Source: Brachypterus glaber
Lineage: Eukaryota > Arthropoda > Insecta > Coleoptera > Kateretidae
DNA length: 64,000 nucleotides
Assembly (NCBI GenBank): GCA_958510825.1
Contig: OY294044.1
Location: 75,686,895 to 75,750,894 of the forward strand
Direction of reading: 5' to 3'
Below the pieces are notes generated by a model. The model made no database searches. It was not told the DNA's origin and was given only the letters and a program-made list of their open reading frames with translations. This document shows, piece by piece, positions 23,016 through 34,339 of this stretch. The position numbers were made by a program, and so were the translations under genes. Position 1 is the stretch's first letter. Each line of letters begins with the position of its first letter.

Positions 23016-24009
23016 GTAAGTAATTTGTGATTTTTTGATGTATTTTTTGTGCACTTTTCTGTTAAAAACTCTGAGAAATTAGCAAAAACAGATTTTTAAT
23101 ATTTATCTTTCGAAGTGGACTCGTCCTAACGAACAATCCCGCTCTTTTGTATAAGCGCATGTTATCTTATCGTTATTTATTAAGAATACTAAGAATTATT
23201 TAAGTAGAGACGACTGTGTTAATTGTATATTCATTAATTAGTGAATATTGGTCTTGTGATTAAAGATAGTAAATAAGTTACAATGGGTACACCCACTTCC
23301 ACAGCTCTTGTAACTTGGATTTAACATATTTTGTAGGACAAAAAAAAAGAGAATAAACTTGATTAATATGGGGCTAGTTGTCAAATTAATATTTTTATAA
23401 TTTTATATAATTTTTTATTAAGTACCGACTAGGCGGGAAGAATATAAAACTTCAAGGTCATGTCGAAGTTAGTTTTGATATCAAGTCTTCGCCGACGGAA
23501 AGAAACATTGCCCTCAAGTGTATAAATAAAATTTTAGTTTTATAATATTCATGTAGACTAGGCCGCCTAGGTACTTGTATGAATTAGGAATTAAAAAGAA
23601 CCTGTTATTGTTTAATTATTTTTAACTGCAGGTGATTTGAGTGTTGCTTTGAATTTAAATTTCGATTGTATTTTTAAACTTTTAAGTAACAATGCCCAAC
23701 GTTGTTCTAACCAGAAGACATATTTTTAGGTACCTGCATTTCTTAGAAATCAGCAAATTTGGCTATTTTTAGAATGCGGTTTTTGACTCCATTATAAAAA
23801 GAAATTAAGGATCCTAAATATCTAAAAATGGATCCTAAATAAGATCTCACTGAGATAAAAATAATGCTAGTATTGATTAATTTTAATAAAATAGAGCCTT
23901 TTTTATGAATAATTAATTAAACAGAAAGATGGCACTTCTGCACAATCGAAATATTGGTAAAAACATGCCCCTTTACCACCCTATACCATTTACACTCCCC
24001 TCGTTTCAG

Positions 24010-24142
24010 CCATCTGCCTCGAAGTACAGTTGCGCCAAGAATATCTTACACAAAGCAAAACGGCCCGTCTGCTTCAACAACATTCTCACGGTTGCGTTCT
24101 ATCTCAAACCTCTAGTCAGCGTTTATATTTTAAATAAATAAA
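24010..24142 (+). other. terminal-exon-like segment, unidentified
   Basis: Inside the first forkhead intron. A TCGTTTCAG acceptor-like site is followed by 41 open codons in the frame ICLEVQLRQEYLTQ to SSQRLYFK, and the TAA stop lies inside AATAAATAAA (24133-24142). Composition is clearly less AT-rich than the surroundings. A second frame (23929-24141, starting MALLHNRN) is also open, so the true frame, if any, is uncertain. It may be a captured gene fragment or an alternative exon. Confidence 0.25.
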
Positions 24143-24579
24143 TGCTTTATCTTCCATAATTTATCGACGATAAATATAATCGAAATTACCTTTATCATGA
24201 GTCATGACAAGAATTTTTTTTGTTATTTAGGTACCTACCTAGGAGTTAAATTTTATTGATACAGAATAAATAAACTGCAAATTATACGGTTCTACCGCAC
24301 TTTACTAAGATAGTAAAGTGTAATAACTAATTGATGGTACTTTCTCGCGAAAATGTGCAGATAAGTTTTAAAATTTTGGTTAGGTATTTTGTTTTTTTTA
24401 TCAACATTTTTTATTTATTTTCGGTGATTAATAATTACCGAATAAATAATAATTAATAATCACTGATTATGAGAAAAAGTAACTCCCAAATGTAAATTTT
24501 AATACGCATTCGCCAAAAGTTCAAAAAATATTTTACGCCCTTTTAAGGGCACGTACCTAATATGTGATTTTTTCGGGAA

Positions 24580-25200
24580 GAACCAGTAATGGCATGTTAT
24601 TATACTATTCACAGCGCTTGCGCTAAAAATGTATTATACGGTAGTTTAGAATTTTCAAAAATCGTCCTAGACAAAAAATTCTTGGATATAGTATATCCAA
24701 GAATATATTATAGATATTACGAGAAAAGAAGCACCTTTTGTTTTGTTTTCAAGAAAGTCCGTCTGTCCGATGTCACGATTTTTGTGAACACAATAACTCG
24801 AGAGCGAATAATCCGATCCACTTGAAATTTTCAGGAAAAATCAAGTTCTACGAGGGGAAGATCCCTATTGTTTTTGAAAGTAATCCCTTCAAAAACAAAA
24901 AGTTATGGCCATAACTTTTTGTTTTTGAAGGGATTACTTTCAAAAACAATAGGGATCTTCCCCTCGTAGAACTTGACCACCCGGGTGGTTAAACTTTAAA
25001 AAAGTCGAAATTGAAATTTTCAGGAAAAATCAAGTTCTACGAGGGGAAGATCCCTATTGTTTTTGAAAGTAATCCCTTCAAAAACAAAAAGTTATGGCCA
25101 TAACTTTTTGTTTTTGAAGGGATTACTTTCAAAAACAATAGGGATCTTCCCCTCGTAGAACTTGACCACCCGGGTGGTTAAACTTTAAAAAAGTCGAAAA
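24580..25200 (+). repeat. dispersed repeat containing two tandem perfect palindromes
   Basis: The family starts ACTATTCACAGCGCTTGCGC and runs through ATCGTCCTAGACAAAAAATT and GAAATTTTCAGGAAAAATC. Here a 189-bp unit (24824-25012) is repeated from 25013. Each unit holds a spacerless 136-bp palindrome (24841-24976 and 25030-25165) whose 68-bp arms I read as identical. Single-arm relatives lie at 26650-27000, 49090-49180 and 58095-58680. Confidence 0.8.
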
Positions 25201-26377
25201 AAGTTAAAAGAAAAATATCGATTATCGTAACTTTTTCAGGAAAAATTACTTTTATTATAAGGATCAAATCTACCAATTTTTTAAAATATTAAAGAAAAAT
25301 CATTTTTTTTTTCGTTTTTCGCAAAAATAAATTTAAAAAACAGATTGTTGAAAATTTTTTTTTTATTTTTTTTTTTAAATTTGTTTTCGATTTTTTTTAT
25401 TTTTTTCAAAAAAGGTCTTATTGAAAAAAATGTTAGTTTATGTTTTTATTTATTTTTTTTTTGGTTTTATTTTTATTTGAAAAAATGCTGCGTTCAATGG
25501 AAACAGCAAAACTCATCGAAAGCTGTCAAATCACTACTGAACGCTGTAATTAGTTGATTGACAGATGTGGCTGAATCATTCCTCATCAACGTTTTGAGAT
25601 GATTACTTTTGATTGATTTTATAAAAGCGCGGGAATGTACTTTTTGTGGGTATTTTTAACCTCAAATGGTGGCAGAGGTTAACCGTTCAGCAGTTTGTTA
25701 GCAAAACTTATCATTTGATTATCATGATTAGTTTTGCTGTTTCCATTGAACACAGCCAATATACCATTTAAAAAATTGTAGATGGGTAGGTACCTAGATA
25801 CCTACAAAAAGTGTATTAGTCTTGAAATAGATCTCATTAGCCTAGGTAGGTTATGCAAAAAAAACAAAAAAAGTTGTTTCTATCGGAATGTCCTAGGACA
25901 TACCAATTTTCAAAACTATTGAATTTAGCAAAATTGGCAAAATTTTTAATATTTATATAATTTTCTCCTTGAAATTGTTCAGTCGGCATTTTCAGCTTTG
26001 GCAGAGATGAGTTATTAAGATTGAGGATCTTTTTTTAGCCATCACACAAAAATTTGTGGCAGTCGGAAATTTTTAGTCGAGTTGGCAAATTTTTAAGAAT
26101 GCCGACATGCCGCTATACTAGGCGCATTCACCATTTTTTTTAAGTCGAGCAGTTTTCAGTAGGGCGTGCAGTCCTGATACTGGTCCCGGGTTTAGTTTTA
26201 CACCCGAAAAATTTTAAAAAATCTTCAATTTTCGGACAAAGTTTTCATGTCTATTCTTTTCGAGATTTTTTACAAGAGAATACCAAATATACACTTTTAT
26301 ATTGTATTTTTTTATAAATTTTATATTATTTTCTTTAAATCGTAATCACAGACCTGCCGTCTGTGAGACGTACTCTC

Positions 26378-26560
26378 CCAGCCAACATGGTCAAGTCAAA
26401 TACACCTGAATTTGACTTTACTGGCGACTTCAAATGACCAAATTATTGACGTCATATGTATACGTGATAATGTTACATGATTTTGAGGTGATTTATAACG
26501 TCACTCGACGTCATTTAGAAACGTCACTTGACGTCGTTTATCGTCAATCACGGTATAAAG
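26378..26560. repeat. GACGTCA-rich repeat
   Basis: After CTCCCAGCCAACATGG the sequence is a run of variants of GTCA/TGAC and GACGTCA (for example TTGACGTCATATG, ACGTCACTCGACGTCA, GTCACTTGACGTCG). It resembles the other motif-iterating elements (10491, 55998). No gene. Confidence 0.45.
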
Positions 26561-26649
26561 CTTTGTCCCTGAGCATTTCTACAAAATTTAGCGCCCCTAG
26601 CTAAAGAAAAAACATATCCTTCGAAAAAAAAAGCTTTGTCCCTAGACGT

Positions 26650-27000
26650 TTCTACAAAATTTGGAAATTTGGCGCCCCTACCAAAACAACAAGAAACACC
26701 CTCCGAAAAAAAGTTTTTTCAATTTTTTTAGAAGTTTGACCCCAAATATTTTTTTTGTTTTGGGGATTACTTTTAAGAACAATAGTGATCTTCCCCTGAC
26801 AGAACTTGATTTTTCCTGAAAATTTAAAGTCGATCGGATTATTTGAAACACGTTTATATCCAAGATTTTTTTGTCTAGGACGTTTTTTGGCGGTTTTGGG
26901 AAATACGAAACTGCCGTATAGTATAGCGCGACGCGCTGTGTATAGTATGATAAGAGATTTTGACAAATGGAATACGATCTATGATACCTAACACAGCATA
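26650..27000 (-). repeat. dispersed repeat of the 24580 family, reverse orientation
   Basis: Reverse-complement matches to the family: AACAATAGTGATCTTCCCCT, GAACTTGATTTTTCCTGAAA, CAAGATTTTTTTGTCTAGGA and GCGCGACGCGCTGTG. Confidence 0.55.
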
Positions 27001-27568
27001 ACACGATCTACCTAACTCGGTATAACGGGAGCTTGCAAAAATTAGAATTAAAAAAAAAACAAATTTTTATAGTAAATAAACACTTAAAACTATAAGTGTT
27101 TTCGTTATACCAACTTGTAGCTGCACTCGTACACTCTTACAAAAAGTGTAGCCTTTGATTGGTCAAAAATATTATTTTGGCCAACCAGAAGAGATTTTTT
27201 TGGCACTATAGATAGTGTCGTTCATGCAGTGCAATAACTGATGAAAAGGAAAACAATATCATAACCCGGTTACTAGCGTTTACAAGACAAAAATTCGATA
27301 GCTATAGCTATCAGTAAACAGTTTTTACATATTATTTCTCTATAAGGGTAAAAACTAGCGGTTTTACCCTATTTTCAAAATGGTATTTTGACCAAGTTAC
27401 TCCGTTAAGATTTTCACGAAAATGTTATAAATGTAGTACTATACTATACTTAATTTCTTCTTTAGTGTATTTGGCCTTCTCTGTCGATAATTGATCATGT
27501 CTTATTATTATTGTGCTAAAATATTGTGCACGCAAATGTTTATTTAGTTCGACATATATTTTTTTCAG

Positions 27569-30500
27569 AAAAAAACTGAGACATGTCTGCCGCCATGGAT
27601 ATGTTCTTAAGCGCCACAGATTCGCTGTCGTTTCCAGACTTTCTGGATATCGACATAAAATCCGAAATTGACACACTGGTCGGCTGCCACAACGATTTCT
27701 CAGGACTCAACTTTAACGAACTTCCACCATTAGAATTAGAAGACGTCCACGACATAAAATGGTTCTCCTCTCACTCGAACCACTCGAATTCGAGTTTAAA
27801 CCTCGATTTCAGCGGTGAAGGACCAACTATGGTTAACCCAAACGCGGTAATGCCAATCATGTCGCTAGCCCAAAGCATTCGATCACCATCACCCACGTTA
27901 AAGGAGAGTCATCTAACATTCTCACCTGCTACCATCAAAATAACTTCCATTAAACAAGAAGCTAGCTCGGTTAAAAAAGATTTGTTAACCAAGTTAGAGG
28001 ATTTAGAGGATAAGAAGCCCATATTCAGAGCAATAACTAAAGTTACGCCTATTTTAAGCAAGCCGGCTGTGAAAAACATAATGACTAAAGCTCCGACTTT
28101 GTTGACCTTTAGGAATACCGTAGGTCGGCAAATTGCGACTCCCATCACCGTTCAACAAGTGAATAACGTCACCACAGTGAGGACGATGGCCGCCGCCAAC
28201 TTGAACCGCAAACAAAACAATAACAACATCAACCGCCTCTACGATGAGGACGATCGTATATTCCCCAAGCCCGCCTACAGCTACAGTTGTCTTATCGCGA
28301 TGGCGTTGAAAAACAGCCGTTCTGGAAGTCTCCCCGTTTCAGAAATATACAATTTCATGTGTAAGCATTTTCCGTACTTTAAAACAGCCCCAAACGGCTG
28401 GAAAAACTCTGTGAGGCATAATCTTTCTCTGAACAAGTGCTTCGAAAAAATCGAGAAGCCAGCGTTGAATGGGGCGCAGAGAAAGGGGTGCCTTTGGGCC
28501 ATGAATCCGGAAAAAATCGGCAAAATGGACGAAGAAGTGCAGAAATGGTCGAGAAAGGATCCCATTGCTATCAAGAAAGCCATGGTCCATCCAGGTATGT
28601 TAAATTATTATTTTCCTTCATTTAGTTTAGTAAAAAGTCTTTTTGAGTCCTAATGACCTAGGTGTTTTATACGATATTTAACTTAAGAGCACCTAAAATT
28701 TTTGCGCTGCTTTATGGAAATAGTCTTAAAACAGGATGTCAGGTCTAGAAAACCTGGAAAAGTTAGTGAAATTTAAGGGATTTTTAAAGTTATATGAAGT
28801 TTTTTCCTACCAGATTTCTCTCAAAATACGGCACAATTCTGAAATTTGTTTAAAAATTGAACAAAATTTTTCCCATAGTAATACATTACTAACGTTTTCC
28901 ATTAATGGAAAAGGTTATATGGTTTAATTTATAATGTAATTAGAACTTGAAATTAATAACACAGGCCCACAAAATATTAAAAAAACACATTCTTGGTCAG
29001 TTGGGTAAAATACACTGCCCAGTAAAAGAGCTTTCCCATTTAACACCTCCGCGCGTAAAATGGATTTTTTATTATCAGATTCTCTTTCAGCAACCTTAAA
29101 AATCCCAATACACCAATTTCACAAAAACTACCCCCCGCCCCTCAGGGAGTGAAATTAGAAAAATTTTATTAAAAGATTCAGTTTTAGCGACCCCAAAATA
29201 CCCAATAAATAAATTTTCAAGTAAACTACCCCCTGCCCCTCAGGGGGTGGAGTAAGATTTTTTTATTATCAGATTAACTTTCAGCAACCTCAAAAACCCC
29301 AATATACCAATTTTCACGAAAACTAGCCCCCCCGCCCCTTCGGGGTTTAAGTTAGAATTTTTTTATAATCAGATTAACTTTCAGCAGCCTCAAAAACGCC
29401 AATATACCAATTTTCACGAAAACTACCCCCTATCCCTCAGGGGGTGGATTTGGATTTTTTTATTATCAGGTTCATTTTCAGCAACCTCGAAAGCCCCAAT
29501 ATCCAATATACCAGTTTTCACGAAAACTACCTCCACCCCTCAGGGGGTGAAATTAGAAAAAAATATTATCAGATTCATATTCGCCAACCCCAAAAACCCA
29601 TTTATATCAATTTTGACGAAAATATTGAAAATATTTACCCCCTCACCCCCCTCGGGGGTGGAGTTCGGGGGTGGAGTTAGAAGAAATTTATTATCAGATT
29701 CATTTTCAGCAACCTCAAAACCCCTATACAGCAATTTTCAAATTTTTCTAAAAAAAAATGTATTCCCCATTTGCCGCATCCCAATGTTCACCAAAAACAA
29801 TCCCGAGCTAGAACTTTTGGTAACATACCCGTATGTCAAATTTCAAGTCTCTAGCTTAAAGCGTTCTTAAGTTAGCGTACCTACAAGATTTCCCGGACAA
29901 ACCGATCGACCGACCGAGCGCCATTTTTTTTTTTGCTTTAAATTGATTTATATGGACATAAAACGTCATAAAATACGCAAAGAAAATTTTGAAAATTTTT
30001 GCTTTCCGAAATTTTGAAAATTTTCAAAATGGGAAAGCAAAAGTGAATTACTTTTAACCAGAGCTCAATTTAAAAAAAAAACTCCAGTAAAGAATTATGG
30101 ACTATAGTCTGTTTCCTCAAGCAAGGGAGTAAATTAAAAATCGCACAGTGAATATTTTCAAAACAGATTCGAATATTGGAAGTGCGACTATACTCCGTAG
30201 TTTATTTTATAAAACATAACTATATTCTATACACAATCATATACTATTTAAACCTGTTGTAAAAATATTTACTGTGCGATTTTTAATTTACTATCTCGCT
30301 TGATGAAACAGACCATAGCTAGCTTGAGTTCTGTAGCACCTAAACTATTGAATTTTAATAGTTGTGCCCAAAAACACTTTTGGTCAGAATTTCGAGAATT
30401 ATAATTAACCAAATTTCAGCCAAATTTGACTGAAACCAGTTTTTCATAAGAAGGGAGTGGGGGTCAGCGAGCTTTCATTATCAAATTCGTTTTCATCGCC

Positions 30501-32474
30501 CAAAAAATGCGTAAGGAAAATATAGTCTGTCAATAGTAATTTAATTTTTTTACTTTAATACCAATTTCTTTAAAATGGGCGAAAAAAGCAGGACGTTTAA
30601 ATTTAATGTTTCTTTGCAAACTAGAGCACTAAATAGGCAGGTTTGTTAGGGTAAGTAGGTAGTTTACTCAAACTACCCACCTACACTAAAAAACCTACCT
30701 ATCTGTTTTTCAAGCAAGATAGTAGATTAAAAATCGCACAGTGAATATTTTAAAAACAGATTCGAATGTTGGATGTGCGTAGTTTATTTTATAAAACATA
30801 ACTATATTCTACACACAAACATTTACTATTCAAACCTGTTGCAAAAATATTTACTGTGCGATTTTGAATTAACTAGGTTGCTTGAAATAACAGACCATAG
30901 TGCTCTGTTGCAAACTACGTAAAATATTGTTTCAATATAAATTTTTTGTTTCAGAAACTCTTGAATCTCTGGAACGTGGCGAGTGTAAATTTTCTTGTAG
31001 CTACGACGAAAGTGATAATTTTGGCGACTCGTGCGGCAGTGCGGAAAGTGAAGGTTCCGATTCGGAACAAGAACCCGAACGCGTCGAACAACCCAATTAT
31101 CAGTTTATCAACATCTCGAATATAAAAGAAGAAGAGTTAGATATTGAGGTAAGAAAAGTTTTCACAGCATATTGCACAGATTAGGGTAAAGTCAGGAAAT
31201 AAGAATAGCTATAAAAAATCAGGGAAATTGAAAAAAAAAACTCTGGTCTACAGAGAATGAACACTAAAGACAGTTCTCATAAATGGTGCATACAATATTT
31301 TTTCTAATACCTAAAGCTAGTAACTCCATATATCAGTTAAAAATATAGTTTAAAATTTATTTTGACATATAGGTAGATTTTTTTGCGATACGGTATTTTC
31401 TCGTATAGCTGTCAGTTTGACTAAAGGTACAACAGGTATGTTGTATTTTTGACCTTGGTACTTTTTTTGGTGTTTTAGGTGAATAAGTATAGATTTCATT
31501 ACGCGACTCCTTCATTTTGTTTAAATAAAAGATTAAAGTAGGTTTTTTAAAATTAAAATGTCTAGCCGCTTCTCCTATGGTCATTTTATATTCTTTTATG
31601 AACCTAATAGCGGTTTCCAGGTCTTCTATACGAATTTTGACCCTTTAACACCGGTCTTGCTCCTTGGCATCTTGCAAACTATAAACTAAAAATAATATTC
31701 GTTAGTAAAAATTTATGCTTGCGAAATCCGTTATACCTTTGATCCGTCAAAGGTACAACACCTGTTAGTGGTCAAAGGTACAAGACCAGGTCATTTAAAA
31801 CTGGATAGGCCGCCGTTATTTTTAGGTTAATACTATTAACTCTAAAACATTCAAGTTTCTTCTAGAAAGGCAAATTTACATTTGGTTACATTTGGATATA
31901 TTTAATCTCAAAATAAGCAATTTGGCAAAAAAAGTTATGAGGCAAGTTAAAACTTGAAAATACTTTTGTCAGCCGAAACTTCACAAACTATTATGGAGGA
32001 AACGTACGCACCTATTTTTAACTCGCATCAGGTTTAGTAACACCTCTAGCGGGTAAACTATACACTAACTATATTAATTTACATACATACTCATACAGTG
32101 CTCTGTATTAGGTGGTGGTCAAAGGTACAACACCTTCCCCTATTTAATATCACTTTTTTTTTTAATGTAAAAATTTAATGATAGAGCTCGACTAAGGTAA
32201 TCATAATTAGTCACATACCCTAATTTGGTAATTATAGTTCATATAAAAGTACTACTGAACCTAACAGGGTTAGTAGTGACATTTTGGGGAGTGTATACTA
32301 ATGGATTTAATTTTTAATTTCCAGGTATCAGATGGAGTTTATGAAGAGGAAGAGGACATGGAAGAAGACCAGGAACTCCTGCAGGTAGAGATGGCCCTGG
32401 CACAGAAAGAACTCCTAGAGTATGAAAGAACGATAAACAACAAAAGGAGACGGACATACATTTTACAAAACTAA
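27569..32474 (+). CDS. jumu: FoxN1/4-type forkhead transcription factor (jumeau-like)
   Basis: Sequence-specific nuclear DNA-binding protein. Coding exons 27583-28594, 30955-31148 and 32325-32474 join in phase (1, 0) to 451 residues plus TAA. ATG 27583 is the first ATG after the acceptor at 27568 and opens a clean frame. Residues 1-220 are low-complexity with acidic and Ser/Asn-rich parts. The winged helix is at about 225-315: [20 protein letters not shown], then the recognition helix [20 protein letters not shown], then [23 protein letters not shown] and KKAMVHPE after the domain are typical of FoxN1/4 and set it apart from FoxN2/3. The C-terminus is strongly acidic and ends in [10 protein letters not shown]. 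Drosophila jumeau, the insect member, acts in cell-fate and division control; that function is carried over by family, not shown here. Confidence 0.9.
27583..28594 (+). CDS. jumu: forkhead gene coding exon 1 (start codon and forkhead domain)
   Basis: Acceptor TTTTTTTCAG at 27568, 14-nt leader, ATG at 27583, donor CCATCCAG|GTATGT after 28594 (phase 1). Contains the entire DNA-binding domain. Confidence 0.92.
29009..30039 (+). mobile_element. C-rich modular element, copy 3
   Basis: In forkhead coding intron 1. Starts TACACTGCCCAGTAAAAGAG and ends TTTTCAAAATGGGAAAGC, with about nine modules of the type described for 18553, including CCCCTCAGGGGGTGGA junctions and the GATCGACCGACCGAGCG tract. 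ORFs 29444-29680 and 29547-29870 derive from the modules. Confidence 0.7.
30105..30315. mobile_element. TA-flanked MITE, TGGTCTGTTT family, copy 2
   Basis: TA at 30103-30104 and 30316-30317. Ends TAGTCTGTTTCCTCAAGC and GCTTGATGAAACAGACCA. Interior identical in plan to the copy at 7543. Confidence 0.75.
30699..30897. mobile_element. TA-flanked MITE, TGGTCTGTTT family, copy 3
   Basis: The right end GCTTGAAATAACAGACCA is followed by TA at 30898-30899; the left end TATCTGTTTTTCAAGC is slightly diverged. It ends 57 bp before the acceptor of forkhead coding exon 2. Confidence 0.75.
30955..31148 (+). CDS. jumu: forkhead gene coding exon 2 (acidic)
   Basis: Acceptor TTTTTTGTTTCAG before 30955, donor ATTGAG|GTAAGA after 31148 (phase 0). 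It encodes [20 protein letters not shown] and a Ser/Glu-rich acidic run ending in [14 protein letters not shown] of the TGGTCTGTTT family ends 57 bp upstream. Confidence 0.88.
31357..31670 (-). pseudogene. broken Pipsqueak-type HTH gene (transposase-derived), N-terminal part
   Basis: In forkhead intron 2, antisense. From ATG at 31670 the minus strand reads [10 protein letters not shown], loses frame by one base near 31640, then reads [20 protein letters not shown] and [20 protein letters not shown], a Pipsqueak helix-turn-helix of the kind at the N-terminus of Tigger/jerky-like transposase genes. The frame closes at 31357 with no DDE catalytic domain. The break and lack of a catalytic part indicate a dead transposon remnant. 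Note that [10 protein letters not shown] at 31584 is an internal Met. Confidence 0.6.
31420..32145 (-). repeat. reiterated GGTGTTGTACCTTTGAC motif
   Basis: The plus-strand form (GTCAAAGGTACAACACC or close variants) occurs near 31423 and 31747, as GTCAAAGGTACAAGACC near 31773, and near 32115, around the broken HTH gene. I cannot assign a role. Confidence 0.45.
32325..32474 (+). CDS. jumu: forkhead gene coding exon 3 (C-terminus)
   Basis: Acceptor TTTTTAATTTCCAG before 32325. It encodes [20 protein letters not shown], a Glu/Leu-rich helix-prone segment and the basic end [11 protein letters not shown] before TAA at 32472-32474. Confidence 0.87.
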   Translation, partial: VSDGVYEEEEDMEEDQELLQVEMALAQKELLEYERTINNKRRRTYILQN

Positions 32475-32896
32475 GGTGTAATATTAATGGAAACTAGTTG
32501 TAAGGTAAAAATAATTATAATTTCGAGGGTGAAAACTATCGAAAAAAATACAGGGATTTTTTAATGAAAATAGAGTAAAAATGCTAAAAATTTCTGTTTT
32601 TAGTCAATTAAAGTTTTAATACAGCTAGAACACTTGCAGAAAACAACAGGAAATTTATGTATAGGTACCCCAAAAAAGTATTCGGTCACCCTTTGGTTAT
32701 GAATATTTGGTGGGATTAAACATTCGTTTTTTGATGTGATTTTTGCAAGTGTCGAATATATATATAGTCTGTAGCTTTAACTCAATAATTTTGTTATCTT
32801 CACTTGTTTTCCTGATTTTCTTTTTTTAAGTTAAAAAGAGAATATCACGAAAACAATTGAAAATAGTAACAAAAACAGCTTCCAATTTATCTAAAG

Positions 32897-32902
32897 AATA
32901 AA
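32897..32902 (+). terminator. polyadenylation signal of the forkhead gene
   Basis: First AATAAA after the stop codon, 423 bp downstream; a second overlapping ATAAAA follows. Confidence 0.5.
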
Positions 32903-33419
32903 AATAAAAGGTTGCTGATGTAATTTAGGGGTTTTTATTCATATTTCTTTAAAAACTGCCCTGCTAAAAAACTGTGTCCTATCTGGCGTTGCAACTCCAT
33001 TTGAAAATGAAGCTGTGTAGATTGGTGATAATTGTACATATATTTTTCTTTTTTCCCGCCCTTCTTCCCTTGTAACTTAAAAACTTTTAAACTAGAGTCA
33101 CTCCATCTAGCGGTGGTTCTGGAAACTCTCCAAATGGAGTACTTGATATACTTGAAACTACTGCCAAGTATAAGCTATAAGAAATATCTCGAAACTTTTG
33201 CTTAAGGTTTGAAGAAAAAAGATCGTATAAGTTTGGTTATAGAATTTTTTGGGTTTAAGACAAAAATCATTTTGAAATAAATTGGGCGATTCCAACGTTA
33301 ATTGTGTGATATTTTTACAGAATTTACTATAATTTTTACATGAAAACTTTTGTATGCATAAAAAATTAAAACAATTCGAAATCACCTATTTATATTAACA
33401 AACCCGGTGTATTTGTAAT

Positions 33420-34000
33420 AGGGTCCGAAATATTAACGGGTGATTCTACATCATAAAATATGACAAAAAGTTCCTATAAACTATGTCTAAAAATCCGTCG
33501 TAAGGGAGCTAAGCCTCTTTGAAATTAGCTAAAAAATTCGGTTTTTATTTAATAACTCGGGAACCTTTTGAGATATAGCAACGAGGTTTTTGCACGTGAA
33601 TTAATTTTAATAAGGCCCATCTTCGTATGCTATTTTTATGTACTCATTTGAACCACGGGTGTGCAAAACGGAGGGACCTTATCAATTTTTTGTCCCAAGT
33701 TAAACAGAAAAACGTTTGGAACATAAAACTGATAAGGCTCCTCCGTTTCGGACACCCCTGGTTAAAATAAGTACATGAAAATAACATACGAAGATGGGCC
33801 TTATTAAGACAAGTTCACGTGCAAAACCTAGTTGCTATATCTCAAAGAGTTCCTGAGTTATTAAATAAAAACCGAATTTTTTAGCCATTTTTAAAGGGGC
33901 TTAGCTCCCTTACGACGCATTTTTAGACATACATGTATGATTATAGAAACTTTTTGTCATATATTATGATGTAGAATCACCCCTTAAAATTCGGACCCTG
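33420..34000. mobile_element. foldback element, CAGGGTCCGAA ends
   Basis: The two halves are near-complementary over almost the whole length (TGATTCTACATCATAAAATA, AAAAGTTCCTATAAACTATG, GTCGTAAGGGAGCTAAGCC, GAAGATGGGCCTTATTAA). Related copies or halves are at 50390-50705 and 54450-55215. Confidence 0.7.
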
Positions 34001-34045
34001 TATATTCATACATTTCTGGAAAAAGGCAGTTCTATTATTATGGGA

Positions 34046-34335
34046 GAATTATCTCAGCGGTCTAAGGCATCGATATAGCAATGACACTGAGCTAATGATC
34101 GTGAGTTCAAACCTCACTGGCGCCGATTGCCTTTTTCAGTTAATTAATAATTGAAATTTGGCGAAGGCGTACTCCCTAGATATATTGGTTCGAAAGTCAA
34201 TTAAAGCCGGTGGTTCCCTCTACTACTAGCCCACACAAGTCCTGGACTTAGGGGATGCTTAATTAAGTAGAATAGTACGAGGTTAAAAAAAAAACAAACA
34301 AAACAAAAACAAACAAAACAAAAACAAACATATTC
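34046..34335 (+). mobile_element. tRNA-derived SINE, full-length copy
   Basis: The head (34046-34127) has an A box (TATCTCAGCGGTCTAAGGC) and a B box in a T-arm-like GTGAGTTCAAACCTCAC, so it is derived from a tRNA and carries an internal Pol III promoter. The body matches 7269-7440, including GCCGGTGGTTCCCTCT and AAGTCCTGGACTTAGG, and the copy ends in an AAAC-rich tail. No anticodon arm good enough for a functional tRNA gene was found. Confidence 0.75.
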
Positions 34336-34339
34336 TCTT

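Noticed and set aside
22753..23054. Overlapping ORFs on both strands around the forkhead promoter
   Set aside because: They follow from the local GC-richer promoter composition; frames on both strands conflict and none has domain content.
25345..25557. Phe/Lys-rich ORF
   Set aside because: Made of T and A homopolymers; no domain and no coding bias.
28281..28590. Minus-strand ORFs opposite the forkhead domain
   Set aside because: Antisense shadows of the conserved coding exon.
34046..34127. Functional tRNA gene
   Set aside because: It has A and B boxes, but the acceptor and anticodon arms do not pair well and it is fused to a SINE body.
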